Assembly: GCA_027924585.1 (NCBI GenBank)
Contig: BSBM01000123.1
Location: 14,772,001-14,836,000, forward strand
DNA from: Larix kaempferi
Lineage: Eukaryota > Streptophyta > Pinopsida > Pinales > Pinaceae
Length of the DNA stretch: 64,000 bases
Reading direction: 5' to 3'
Below the pieces are notes generated by a model that had not been told where the DNA came from, did not search any database, and worked only from the letters and a program-made list of their open reading frames with translations. Below, one piece after another: positions 24,150 to 35,490 of this stretch. Made by a program: the position numbers and the translations under genes. Each line of letters starts with the position of its first letter. Position 1 is the first letter of the stretch.

Positions 24150-24480
24150 GGCATGGGAGGACCAACCTACTACCATCTGTGAAAGGCTCACAACACTTAC
24201 AACAATGACCATGGGATAACACATCTGCCACCATGTCGGAAAGGCTCTGCACTTACATCAATACACATGGGAGAACACATCTACCACCATGTTGGAAAGG
24301 CTTTGCACTTACATCAATGCTCATGGGAGAACACATCTACCACCATGTCGAAAAGGCTCTGCACTTACATCAACACACATGGGAGAACACATCTACCACC
24401 ATGTCAGAAAGGCTCTGCACTTACATCAACGCACATGGGAGAACACATCTACCACCATGTCGGAAAGGCACTGTGCATTT
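24150..24480 (-). repeat. 56-bp tandem repeat in the Copia-2 3' UTR
   Basis: Six units. ATGGGAGAACACA and its variants start at 24153, 24211, 24267, 24323, 24379 and 24435, an exact 56-bp step after the first. The units carry CATGG...CCATG inverted ends. Copia-1 and Copia-3 lack this repeat at the same site, so it arose after the copies diverged. The three overlapping open frames here are repeat artefacts. Confidence 0.88.
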
Positions 24481-24544
24481 GTGTCTTCGGAACTCATCAC
24501 ACATAATCCAACTGATTATGTAAGGTATCCACTTGATACATATC

Positions 24545-24990
24545 ATCATCCTGATCATCATCATAGCATCATCCTTATGCATATCATCTAGAGTATCGTC
24601 CTGATACTCATCACTGCATCGTCCTGATGCATATCTGGAACAACATCTTGAAGCTCGTCATCCATGATCATCCTGATCATATAATGTATCCACCTAATAC
24701 ATACATAGATACATGATCCACCTGATCATACAATCGTATCCACCTAATACATATACAGATACATGGTCCAAGCATCCAATATGATGCATGCATACATAAA
24801 CGATCCAACTGATCATATCCAGCATCCAACATGATGTGTGCATATATCTATATAAATGATCCAACTGATCATATCCAACATCCAACATGATGCGTACATA
24901 CATATAAATGATCTAACTGATCATATCAAGCATCCAACATGATGCATACATACACTTATACAGCAGTAACTGGATCATTGCCTTGATGCT
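24545..24990 (-). repeat. Hairpin array in the Copia-2 3' UTR
   Basis: This is the counterpart of the Copia-1 and Copia-3 arrays: inverted repeats such as TGATC-CACCT-GATCA (24716-24730) and TGATC-CAAC-TGATCA, alternating with GCATCCAACATGATGC types. The unit order resembles that of the other copies. It is somewhat more decayed than in Copia-3. Confidence 0.75.
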
Positions 24991-25071
24991 CATCATCTAG
25001 TGCTTACATCCACATCCATGTGAAGGATCCTCCTTCCAACATGCTTGGAATGGCTTCAGCAAATGTGTCCA

Positions 25072-26508
25072 TCACTTCTTCCTCGAAGTGTCGTCAATCT
25101 GAAGAACACCAAGCCTCTCTCTGAAGTACTCAAACTTCACTTTGGCTAGTGGATTCATCAATACATCTGCAATCTGCTCGTCCATCGCAACATACAGGAG
25201 ATTCACTGCTCCTCTCTACACCATATCCCTGATATACTGATATTTGATCTCTATGTGTTTCGACCTGTCGTGAAACACTGGGTTCTCAGACAGCTTCACA
25301 CAACTCTGGTTATCACTGAAGATACCAGTAGCATCCAATGGGAGATCAAATAACTCGGACAGTAGCTTCCGCAGCCATACTGCCTCACAACTTACCGCAC
25401 AGGCTACAACATATTGTTCCTTGGCTGTACTTAGTGCTACGTAGGATTACTTCCTACTAAACCAAGAGATCACACCTGATCCCATACTGAAGTAACACCC
25501 AGAAGTGCTCTTCCTATTTGCAGCATTGCATGCCCAATCTGAATCAACATAACCTTGCAGGTTAAACTTTTGATTCACATCATACTTGAGCCCATAACCA
25601 ACTGTACCCTTCAGGTACCTCAGAATATGCTTTACAGCAACCAAGTGAACACTTTTCGGATCCATCAGGAACTGGCTCAATGTATTCATCGCAAAGCAAA
25701 TATCTGGCCTCATGTTCATTAGATACATCAAGGACCCAATCATCTGATGATACAAAGTAACATCAACCAGAGCAGATGAAGCATCACACAGAAGCTTCAG
25801 GTTCGATGCCATAGGTGTGGCCATGGCCTTGTAGTCCATCATCTCGAACCTCTTCAGGATCTCCACTGCATACTTCCCTTGTCCAGGGAAGATTCCATCT
25901 GTACTCTGCCACACCTCCATGCCTAGAGAATAGTGCATCATCTCCAAGTTCTTCATCTCGAACTCGGAAGCAAGCTTTTGCTACATGTCGGAAATCAATC
26001 TATCTTCACCTGTAATAAACAGGTCATCCATATACAAAAGTAGTATCACTGTATTTCCTTCCTCAACCTTGTAGTAAAGGTTGGAATCCGCTTTACTCTT
26101 GGTAAATCCCAAACTAGATAGAAAGCTGTCTATCCTACCATACCAAGTTTTGCACATATATGAGTCCCTGTCATGTGTCTCAGAACCAAGTGGCTGCTCC
26201 ACATACACTTCTTCTTCAATTACACCATTCAAGAAAGTTGTCTTGAAATCCATCTTGTTCATCTTTCATTTCATCACTGCAGCTAGAGCAAGTACAGATC
26301 TAATGGAAGTGTATCTAGCTACAGGAGCAAAAGTCTCTATGCTACCACCTGCAGCATGCTTGATCTTATAGATCTTCTTAGAAGTCACTACAGACTCCCC
26401 TTCATGTCTTGGGACTGCATCCCAAACATCTTCATGATCGACTAGTACTCCTCGATCATGACATTCTTCCCAGATCTTGGGAACTTCAATATCTTCAATA
26501 TTTTTCAA
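25072..26508 (-). pseudogene. pol: Copia-2 reverse transcriptase and RNase H (deleted)
   Basis: In element sense, open parts are 26508-26266 (KIYKIKHAAGGSIETFAPVA), 26262-25981 (MDFKTTFLNG and the catalytic box LLYMDDLF, YMDD intact) and 25956-25447 (RT end and RNase H start, DSDWACNAANRKSTSG). The final part to the TGA at 25072-25074 is broken by several stops. It has the same 63-bp and 39-bp in-frame deletions as Copia-1, removing the EKYKARFVADGF and KKALYGLKQAP blocks that active copia RTs need. Confidence 0.88.
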
Positions 26509-27700
26509 TAGATAACTTTGTTACTGAACAAATGTTGTAGTCCTTTTGTAGGTGATGGTATACGATCTTTCCTACACAACAAGTTAAATTGCATGATTAG
26601 AAAATATCTCCTAGTTTTCAGAACAAATTCTTACACATAAAGAAATATGTCATACAGTCATGCAATTATCTTAGCCAATGCTTCAATATAACATTTATCC
26701 ATATCCCGTAACTTTCTAGATGCCTTCCAATCTCTACCACAACATTGTTAAGAGTGTGCACAACTCCCAACATGTTAGCAAAGAGGTTTCATTCTAGATA
26801 AGTAGCAATGGAATGTTGTACAGTGCCATAGGCCACTTACCCATGTATATTAGTAGTATATTGTTCATCAATGCAACTATTCTAATATGCAAACCTAATT
26901 CTAGGAACATCAGTATATACATTATTGAACAATATTATTTAAACAATAAAATATGCAAGGAATGATAATTCAAATACTTATCTTTGTTTGTTTGTTGGGT
27001 TGACTCCCTCTCAGTCTTTGTTTCTTTTCTGCAACTCCATTTTGATGTGGATTGTGAGAAGTGGTCAACTCCCTTTGAATATCTGCATCCTTGCAGAAAC
27101 TACTGAAGTGTGCTCCTTCTTGATCTTTCGTTCCTTGTAGGAAACAACTAGAGTGTGCTCCCTCTTGATCTTTGCTTCCTTACAAGAACAACTGGATTGT
27201 GCTCCCTCTTGATCTTTGCTTCCTAGATTACCTGTCCTTTAACTGGATTGGTATGTTAGCTAGTTATGTCTAACATACCCACATGATGTCTTCTTGTTCT
27301 CTTCAATGACTTGTGCTAGTAACCTGCATATCTCATAGGTTAACCATTATAGAACCACGTTATACATACCTCGTAAATAGATCTTCTAGGTGATTCATGA
27401 CAATGAATGAATCTTCATCTTCATGTCATCATGATCATATGTTCTTGAACTAGAACATGATTTATCTTTCTTGGTGTACCTTTCATGTTAGTAGACAACA
27501 TAAACCTCATACAACACCATAATGCATTAGTACAATCATAAGTGTCAACACCCTAATCAATGAATATCTTCTATCATGCATTCATAATTTTATTAAGGTG
27601 ATACAACAAGTCTAAATTTAATCAAGATTGTACTAACTGCAATAACATGAAGACAAACATACCATAAACTTAATCATGAACAGATATCAAAACATACCTA
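26509..27700 (-). other. Copia-2 unassigned internal region with integrase fragments
   Basis: This corresponds to Copia-1 16020-17560. It holds three imperfect copies of a CTCCCTCTTGATCTTTGCTTCC segment (27115-27230) and the integrase remnant matching TGTGAGAAGTGGTCAACTCCC (27052-27072). The 449-bp segment of Copia-1 is absent at about 27241. I see no intact gene. Confidence 0.6.
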
Positions 27701-27850
27701 GATAAGTCATACCTATCGAGATTGCTTGTAATATTCTTATGTAAGGCCTTAGCCTCATCTCCCTCTAAAACAGGAACTTCTTCACTTATGCAGGTGACCA
27801 ATCCATTCTCTTCTAGGATTAACCCAATCCACTTGATTTCCAAAAACTAG
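27701..27850 (-). pseudogene. gag: Copia-2 gag N-terminal fragment
   Basis: The plus strand has CTTCTAGGATTAACCCAATCC and the AGGCCTTAGCCTCATCTCCCT block that also occur in Copia-1. In element sense this is the IGLILEE and EGDEAKA region of gag. As in Copia-1, CAAGTG is joined to GATTGGG and the start codon region of Copia-3 is missing. Confidence 0.65.
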
Positions 27851-28985
27851 ATCTGAAGCTGGATTAGGGTTTGTCAGAGAAACCCTAAAAATTCAAACAT
27901 TGAATTTCAAACTTCTGAAAGGATAGAAAGATGCGCCTTGATGATTTGATCAAGCCGGTATATTCAGAATTTGAAAGCTGCAAAGTTTCACCCCTCAAAT
28001 TTGCCTTTGAAACTTCTGGATTCACTAGACATGACCCCGAACTAGGGTTTGATAAAGCTCACCCTTCTTCCAAATCAAAAGTTTCGATCCAAATCTCTAA
28101 GCTTCTATTTTTTTGAGGAGCTTCCAGCCGTGGTCATAGATTTAAAAAATTTCCATATTTGCAGAAGCCCTAATTTTCCACTTTTCTGATCAAAGTCCCG
28201 AACTAGGGTCTGATCAAGCCTGGTTTTCTGCCCAACCAAAAATTCTGATCTTGGTTTCTAAATTTCTATTTTGATGAGTAGTATTCAACCATGGTCTCCG
28301 ATTACAAAAATTCCAACTTTCATGGAAGCCCTAAATTCTGGAAGCCATGAATGAAGGTGCTCAAAAATAATTTTGTTTTGATAGAAATATGTACTTGATT
28401 GTTTCTCGTGTAACTCTGAAATTTTCGATCCACAGGGTCTGAACACGTTTCCTTTGATAGCTTGACCTGTAATATTTCCAACCCCATAGGTCTGACCTCA
28501 AATGGATTCTCTGAGAGAGAGTTATGCCAAGTGTCGCAACATGACCTGTTTGGGATAAAACAAGAGAATGAACTTGTATGGCATGCCACGTGTCACTGGT
28601 TCGTTTTCAGCCTTTGAAAACGTTACCTGAGAAATTTCAGTCTATGCACTACCTATCACTTTTTACAAAATTTCATTTGGAGCTTCCTAGCCCACGTTAT
28701 GACCTTTTTTCCAAGGTCACCGTTTTTTTACTGAGATCTGGAAGAGGCAGAAATCCTATATTGTACAGATCATAAATCACAAAGTACAACGAATTATAGT
28801 TTGTCCTTTGGACACAAGGTACATGGGGATCGTATCTTCTCCCTGTATGATTTTCAGACCCTGAAACCTCTCCAAAATGTATTTATAGTGAAAGTACTAC
28901 GATGACTGGTTTTTGCGATATCAAGCCCTAGCATCGTAAGTGCAACAAGTGTCATACATGCCATACCATGCCTTCTTTCAGGCTA
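27851..28985 (-). other. Copia-2 leader (5' untranslated region)
   Basis: About 1.1 kb aligned with the leader of Copia-1 (17695-18844); no gene seen. It ends at GGCTA before the primer site. The open frames 27931-28116 and 28320-28589 have no support. Confidence 0.6.
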
Positions 28986-28997
28986 GCTCTGATACCA
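28986..28997 (-). promoter_or_regulatory. Primer binding site of Copia-2
   Basis: GCTCTGATACCA (TGGTATCAGAGC in element sense) abuts the 5' LTR that starts at 28998 on the plus strand. Confidence 0.92.
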
Positions 28998-29464
28998 TGT
29001 TAATTTTTCAGAATTTACTTCAATTTGATCTAGGATCTTAACTGAGAGAACAACATGTACAACATATCTACAAAATATTAATCACGGACACAATAATTCA
29101 AGCACACAAGAGACACAGAGTTTACTTCGGGAAAACCATAAAGGTGAAAAACTCCAATAACTTCCTCAGAGATAGATAGAGCAATGATACAACCCAAGCA
29201 TAAGAGATAGACATCTCCTAGCAGCAGATTCTCCTGATCCATAAGTGTGCCTCTCTCCCAAGAGTGTGAGAGAGAATAGAATGATGAAATAGAGTGCCTC
29301 CCACACTCTATTTATACTTGACTTGACTTACCTAATGACCTTTACTAGGTCGGCCTTAACTTAACCGCATAACATAATGCTGATTGGGCCGACAACCAAT
29401 AGGGTGGTCTAATAACCCATCAAGTATAAGTTATGACACTTACAATATAAATGACGACACTTCC

Positions 29465-29900
29465 TGTGGGAATAGGTACCGTGAGGGGAACGGTAGATGG
29501 TTGCCCCATGGAGGGCATACCAAAAACAGGTGTAGTAACTGGTGTAGTGGTGGATGTGCCACCAATGGTCCCTATGACAAATGGAGTGGAAGTCGTACCA
29601 GCCATGGGGCTAGTAGGGGCAGTATAAATAGGGTTCTCAGACTCTTCGTCAGAATCAGAGGTAAAGTAAGGTGCGTCACTATCTGGTGACGGAGACCTAC
29701 GTCGCTGACGGGTGGAGTCAAGTGACAAGGCTCTAGATCTGTGATGAGTGGTATCAACGGACAATGATCGGAATCTATGACGAGTGGTGTCGAGAGAACC
29801 GTGCTGTGGGGGCTCGCCCCTGAGGCACCGAGAATGTCTCGGGGACTCAATGGTGACAGATGGTGTCTAAGTCTCTGTGGGTTGAGGTGAGTATGAAAAC
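29465..29900 (-). pseudogene. gag: B-prime gag N-terminal part
   Basis: In element sense it reads SLDSTRQRRRSPSPDSDAPY, then ENPIYTAPTSPMAGTTSTPF and IGTIGGTSTTTPVTTPVFGM, which matches FIGTIGGASTTTPATTLALG in Gypsy-B (32455-32515). The frame is open for 114 codons and leaves the element at the truncation. A frame change separates it from the upstream HTHLNPQRLRHHLSPLSPRD stretch. Confidence 0.75.
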
Positions 29901-31400
29901 AGCTCAAAAAATCCTAATGCAACCGAGTGTGCAGAAGGAGAGCTAAAAAGCAAGGCACTCAGGCCAACAACCAACTCAAAACACCCACTGCAACAGCTGT
30001 GCTACAATAGGTGGAGTAACAACAAAGATGGTCAGAATACCAACAAGCAGCAGGTTTCCTAAAAAAGAAAAATGGTGGACTCACTAGACCAAAGGGAGGT
30101 AAAGGAGCATGCAAACACCTAACTACAAGTATTCTGACTTAACTAAACATATCCTCTGCAAGGTGATGAAATCCAAGTCAGACAATATGAGTAGGAAAGC
30201 CAAGTGGCTATGATATCCCCCTACCGGGAGGGATACCGGGTAGACAATCCTAGAAGAATGGCAACTAAGATACCCCGTTCATGACACGTCCAGAAAGGTG
30301 AATCTGCCGTTTAGTTCGTTGATCGCAATACCCCTATACAGGGATATCCCGCGAACCGCGAAAGGCAGCCCTTCGGTTACTGAATGGAGTGCGGTATTCC
30401 ACTCAGGCCTCCGGAACCAGTCTCCCGACTTCAACCCTCCTAAGGGAGAGGCCCTCTGATAAACTGGTCGTGACCGTGCCAAAAAGTACTAGGGGATTTT
30501 GGTTCCCTATTTGGACAACAACTATGTCTCAAGTGAAATAACCAAGGGGTGTTATTGGAAGCCTATCCCCCTGATCCTACCTAACTACAATGATTCTTTT
30601 GTGTTCCCCAAGTGGGGTTAGAATGTTGGTTTAGTTAGGTACTTTTTAAGGCTCACTTGATTTTATGTGACAGAGTGTGTGCGTGTGAGGTGATGAACCC
30701 AGAAATAGAAGTGCCACAAGGGGGGGCAACTTCCAATCTATCAATAATACTGAAATTGAAAGTTTAACTTGCAAAATTTTCTGAATTAAAAATGACGAAA
30801 TTTTAAAAGAATTCTGTAAAAGGGCACAGAAATTATGTTGCAGAAAGGCTGTAAGGTAGTGAGGCTGCAGGTGGGACAGAGGGCTGTTCAGATGCAGAAA
30901 ATATTGCAGCAAAAGGGGCTGGGCTCAAAACAGAAAAAGAGCAGAAATCAGACCGCGGGTCTGTGGCGAAACAGAACAGGCAGACCGCGGGTTTGAGGGA
31001 AACAGCGGCGGTCAGGTCGCGGATTTCGGGCCAACAGCGGCGGTTGGGACGCAGGAAATAGGGGAAAAGACACAGTCGGGTCGCGGCTAAAAGGCTAACA
31101 AGCGCAGTCGGGATGCCCGAAAGAGGCAGAAAGCCGCAGTCGGGACGCGTGAAAGAGGCCGACAGGCGCAGTCAGATCGCGGCAAACAGGCTGATTAGCC
31201 ACGGTCGGATCGCAGGTAACAGACTTGAATCCGCCGGCAGAGCGTCGGAAGCAGTCTAAGAGCCACGGTCGGATCGCGGGTAAAGGCCTGAAAGGCGCGG
31301 TCGGGACGCGACTGTAGAGGGAAAAAGACGCGGTATGCGGCGGCCGAAAGGGACAGCCGAAAGGAAAAAATTTAAAAACGGAAACCAGAAATTCGAAAAC
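29901..31400 (-). other. B-prime leader with GC-rich 32-bp repeats
   Basis: About 1.5 kb matching the Gypsy-B leader. 30950-31340 holds tandem units such as GCGCAGTCGGGACGCG with about 32-bp spacing, far richer in CpG than the equivalent 21608-21845. 30646-30912 and 31095-31451 are open on the minus strand but are not conserved in Gypsy-B. Confidence 0.7.
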
Positions 31401-31404
31401 TAGG

Positions 31405-31414
31405 GGAGTCGCCA
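31405..31414 (-). promoter_or_regulatory. Primer binding site of B-prime (Arg tRNA)
   Basis: GGAGTCGCCA on the plus strand is TGGCGACTCC in element sense, four bases from the LTR, as in Gypsy-B. Confidence 0.82.
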
Positions 31415-31418
31415 AAAC

Positions 31419-32138
31419 TGTAGCTAGGGTTTTACCCCTAGCTTGTGCCAATGAGCACCTACTAAGGAGAATGGACTCCTTAGTAGCAGTTCAGTATATT
31501 AAACTAATTATGCAAAAACAAAAAATTAAATTATTTCTAAGACAAGCATGAAGCATAAACACCAAAATGAAAGAATGACTTTGTATTGATGTTACCTTGA
31601 GTGTCAAGGTTGGTGAAGCCCTTTGCAGTGTCCAAGAGGATGCTCCAAGCTTCTGAATGCTCCTTCTCCTTCTCCAATGTTGGGGATGGGTCAAAGGTGG
31701 CTCTCAAGGTGAAAATAGTTCAAAGGTGAACTAGGGTTTCGAGAGAGATTTTGGCAGAGTAAGGGTGCTTGTGATTGTGGATATGGAATAAGGGATCTCC
31801 ATCACCTATTTATAGTTTTTTGGTGGTGGAGTGCTGACACATGGTTTTGGGAAACACATGGTTTTAGGCAGCTGTATAGGGTTTTTTCCTCCTTTTCCTC
31901 ATTATTTTATATTTTTTATTCCTTTTTAGGGGATTTTTGCTATTTTTGGAGGAAAAGGGGGTTTTTTAGCCTTTTTTAGGCTATTTTGATGGTTTTGTGG
32001 CCTTTTGGAGGCATTTTAGGCCTTTTGGAGGCTTTTTAATGGGATTTTTTGGGATTTTAAGGGAAAAATGGTAGGAAAATGGACAAATGAGCCATATAAT
32101 GTGGTAATGAGGTAGTGAACACTTTTTGGGTGTTAACA
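31419..32138 (-). repeat. B-prime LTR (720 bp)
   Basis: On the plus strand it runs from TGTAGCTAGGG to GGGTGTTAACA. It matches both Gypsy-B LTRs in reverse, with several short differences. The TATA box reads TATTTATA at 31807-31814 on the plus strand. Confidence 0.9.
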
Positions 32139-32277
32139 CTTCCGTATAGAGGAATAATAACATCTCCATAGGAATACAAACACTTCCATATAGAGGAATA
32201 ATACCATCTCTATAGGAATACAATATACATATATGAAATACATTCCGAAGTCACATATACATCAACACACAGTTCAC

Positions 32278-34590
32278 TTGACATCACCCGTCATAGACGT
32301 AGAGCTTCATCACTCGAATCCACTCATCGATGACACAGAGCTCTGTCCCTCGGCCCTGACGCCCTTTATTTTACATCTGATTCTGAGGCAGAGTCCGAGA
32401 ACCCCACTTATATTGCACCAACCAGCCCCATGGCTAGAACGACATCCAACCCTTTCTTTATAGGGACCATTGGTGGAGCATCCACCACCACCCCAGCTAC
32501 CACACTTGCTTTGGGTATGCCCTCGATGGGGCCCACACCCACCATCCTGATCATTGTGCCCATGCTAGTGGCTAGCATACCCAACCCAACTCCACCAGTG
32601 ACTCACACTACCCTTGGTGGTGTAGGACCATCCCATACTACCTCCGTTCCTCCACCTGGGGGAAACATCCCCAACCTGAACCCAACCCCTACACACGGGG
32701 GAAGTGGCCCCAACGTGGTCACGACCACCAGTATGTCACATCCTTCTACTAGTTTTCCATTCATGGCTAGTCTCAACCTTCCTGATCTGGCTAGATTGAC
32801 CAACGATCCCATCAGACATGACTCTGCATGGCCTCACATTCCCACCAAGCTCCCATCAGACATCCCTAAGTTTGAGGGCAAGTCAAGTGAAGACCCCCAA
32901 AACCACATTATGTCCTTCCATCTGTGGTGTTCCTCCAACTCCATAGTGGACGACTCTATCCACCTCCGTCTATTATAACGCACTCTCATTGGCTCTACAA
33001 CCAAATGGTACATCGAGCAACCCCATGGGACCCATGCCACCTTTACCTCCCTCACCTAGACCTTCTTGTAGTTCTTTCAGTTACCTATCTGCTATGACGC
33101 GGGAGTTGAGATCCTACTGTCTTACAGACAAAATATAGCCACCCAAATCACTGACCACATTCATGAGTGGCGTCATGCAGAATCCTATGCAAAATCAAGT
33201 TAGATGACCATATCTTCTTAGATTGGTTTCTAAAATCTCTCCTTCCCATCATTTCCAAGGATGTGGCATCCAAGCGACCCCAGTCTGAGGAAGAGGCCAT
33301 CCTAAAAGCCCAGCAATTTGACCCTATTTATGCCCAGTCTGGTTATCTATATACCATTATACCTGATTCCCCCCGCGGCGATTCCTCTCGGCATGATGCA
33401 CCGAGGGAATCCCATGCCGCAGATGGCATCATTGGTTGTATTGCCTTTCATAACTATCCCTTTTCCATAGCACATACTAGCCATGGCCCCAACCTTTCGC
33501 GGGCTACATACCACTCTGGAGCAACAATTTCGTATGCTCCCATGGCACATCACCACCATTCCCATGGACCCTCATGTCCACCTCAGTGCTTAGGCCATGC
33601 ATCCCATGCTTACGCCCCCCCGGTCGCACCTCAACCATATTACCACCCGCAGGCCATGCAAGATCCTGTATCCTCCCAAGCCCCCCTTGCTTATCATCCT
33701 CCCCAGGCAGCACCTGCGATAAACCCACAACCCGTCACATAGACATATTAGCAACCTCCACAAGGTCCAGCACTTGCACTGCCTCCACCCACTTATTATC
33801 CACCACAGCCTGGTCTCGCACCTACACAACCCCAGAACCCACCTACCACCCAAGGGAAAGTGTATGCACAACAAAATCCGTAACCCAACCAAAATAACCA
33901 ATGCCAACAAGGCCAACAAAACCATGGCAAAGGACATAACCACGGGAACAACCCCCCTCTATACCAAGGTGACCAGCCACCTAATCCCCCAAACAATAAG
34001 AATGCGGCACCTGCCAACCAAAACCTTGATAGGCCGCCCAAGCAAGCCAAAAATCCTAATTTGTGAACAAACCATCCTTGTTCTATTTGCGGGGTCTATG
34101 GAAATTACACACATGCTTCCCACATTTGGAGTGGGCTCGACAACTCTGGACCGATGATTCCCACCACCAAGGGCATGCGGCACCTCCAGCGCCACTTAAC
34201 CCCCCACCACCTCAGATTCAACCCTTGGTGTTACAGAACCCTTTACCAACCCAAGGCATGGTGAACACTCAACCGTTAGTTCCCCCTTAAGGAAACACGC
34301 CACCACAACAACAAATCACTTATGCCTCTCCTGGTCAACCCATGCTAGACTCAGGTACCCATTACTTGTTAATGATGTCATCCACCGATGTCAACCTTCA
34401 AACTCGACAGAATCAATATGGCTCCACCGCTAAAGCCCCTCCTACCGACAAAACCACCAACTCTCTTCCCACCGATCAGTCGTTGTGACTACCGTCAACC
34501 CCATTAGATGGCAGCTCAAAAGCCCCTCGCTTCCCACTTCGTCGCATCAACAATAACCCCAATGCTCGTGCTGCATCTAATTAAAACATT
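32278..34590 (+). pseudogene. gag: Gypsy-B gag (broken)
   Basis: Tat-type gag. The longest open part (32430-32978) runs from a Pro/Thr-rich N-terminal region into the conserved block SDIPKFEGKSSEDPQNHIMS, FHLWCSSNSIVDDSIHLRL. After a stop at 32976 the domain continues (SKDVASKRPQSEEEAILKAQ). A Pro/His-rich linker (33450-33850) follows. The zinc knuckle at about 34079-34120 reads CSICGVYGNYTHAS, with the usual His replaced by Asn and the last Cys by Ser. At least four stops or shifts break it. The many overlapping frames in this C-rich stretch are shadows. Confidence 0.82.
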
Positions 34591-35490
34591 GTGGACAACT
34601 TAGCTCAGTCCCCTGCAACCATGTCTGCATTAGAAGTCTTAAAAAAATGTCCTACACAGTGCAAGACTTTGCTATCATCCATTGGTGCTATTGACCCAAC
34701 TGATTCACGAATGATAGCCTTCGATTTAAACCAATCCAAACCATGCTTTCCTTCCAGATTAGCGTTCCAAGTTTCTATATCCATTCGGAATCTTGTCATA
34801 CATCGGTGCATCATTGATGAGGGTTCCTCTACATGTGTTATGTTCACATTCATTTGGAAGAAGTTGGGATCGCCTACTGTCCAGCAGTCCACCACTGCGT
34901 TGCGAGCCTACGACGGTCGTTCGGCTCAACCCCAAGGTCTCTTAGCTAATGTCCCCGTCTAGTTGGCTGGTAAAACAATGCTTATTGGCATAGAGGTCAT
35001 CAATTCCCAACTTCATAATAAGCTCTTACTTGGCCGCAATTACATGTATGTCATGCAGGCAGTTGCCTCATCTGTTTTTCATACCATGATGTACCCCCAT
35101 GAAGGATGCATGGTCAAGGTTGATCAACTCACCTATTACAATCCCAATGCCCCCGCTACACCCAAAAATGTTCTCCCCATGGTTGAACAACCTGTTTGTG
35201 GTGCATCTACCTCATTGGATTCCTTAGTGGGACTCAGAGTTTACTCAGATATGCCGATGACCTCAACATTCCAATCCATTCCACCCCCGTCACCAGCAAC
35301 TCGAATATCTGACTCATGTACCCTTTCCCACAATACACCAACACCCAACCATCAACTGCCCATGCTACCCCAACCACCATTGGTACCTAGTCATGTTGGT
35401 GTTACACACATCCATAGAATCCCCTTCCTATTCCCCCCTTCGGGAGTAGTAAGCGCCCCGGTTATGGCTACTCTCAGCCTCCCCAGTTAA
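34591..35490 (+). pseudogene. pro: Gypsy-B aspartic protease region
   Basis: Two open parts (34591-34962 and 34963-35490), separated by one TAG, make up the protease. The active site is IIDEGSSTC (Asp at residue 76 of the first part), the DEG form also seen in Gypsy-C. The second part has the KLLLGRNYMYVMQAVASS block typical of Tat proteases, followed by a Pro-rich linker. The polyprotein would be cut here to release RT. Confidence 0.82.

Larger units (their letters stand above)
29465..32138 (-). mobile_element. B-prime: truncated Gypsy-B family copy with one LTR
   Basis: In element sense it starts with a complete LTR (TGTTAACACC at 32138), primer site, leader and 5' gag, then stops inside gag at 29465 with ...TTCCCACA. 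There is no second LTR. It is nevertheless flanked by CTTCC on both sides (29460-29464 and 32139-32143) and its outer bases are TG...CA, the marks of integrase-mediated insertion. CpG-rich repeats in its leader are well kept, so it is younger than Gypsy-B. Confidence 0.85.
23041..32267 (-). mobile_element. Copia-2, non-autonomous Ty1/copia retrotransposon (with nested B-prime)
   Basis: Inserted in Gypsy-B near the gag start, with the 5-bp duplication CACAG at 23036-23040 and 32268-32272. Its 5' LTR is split by B-prime. Subtracting that, the element is about 6.55 kb. The structure matches Copia-1: same 63-bp and 39-bp RT deletions, same gag fragment, same leader. It lacks the 449-bp GT-AG segment of Copia-1, and its 3' UTR carries a different tandem repeat. 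Confidence 0.93.
28998..32267 (-). repeat. Copia-2 5' LTR, split by B-prime
   Basis: The two LTR parts are 28998-29464 and 32139-32267. They join across the duplicated target CTTCC. The combined LTR matches 23041-23729, except that about 60 bp around GGCCGACCCCAACAAGGTGGT is shortened. Confidence 0.9.

Noticed and set aside
24150-24480. Regular 56-bp repeats that look like a CRISPR array
   Set aside because: The whole unit repeats, with no unique spacers of constant length, and it lies in the 3' UTR of a plant copia element.
33574-34195. Several overlapping frames on both strands in the gag C-terminal region of Gypsy-B
   Set aside because: C-rich sequence has few stops on either strand; only the gag frame has family features.
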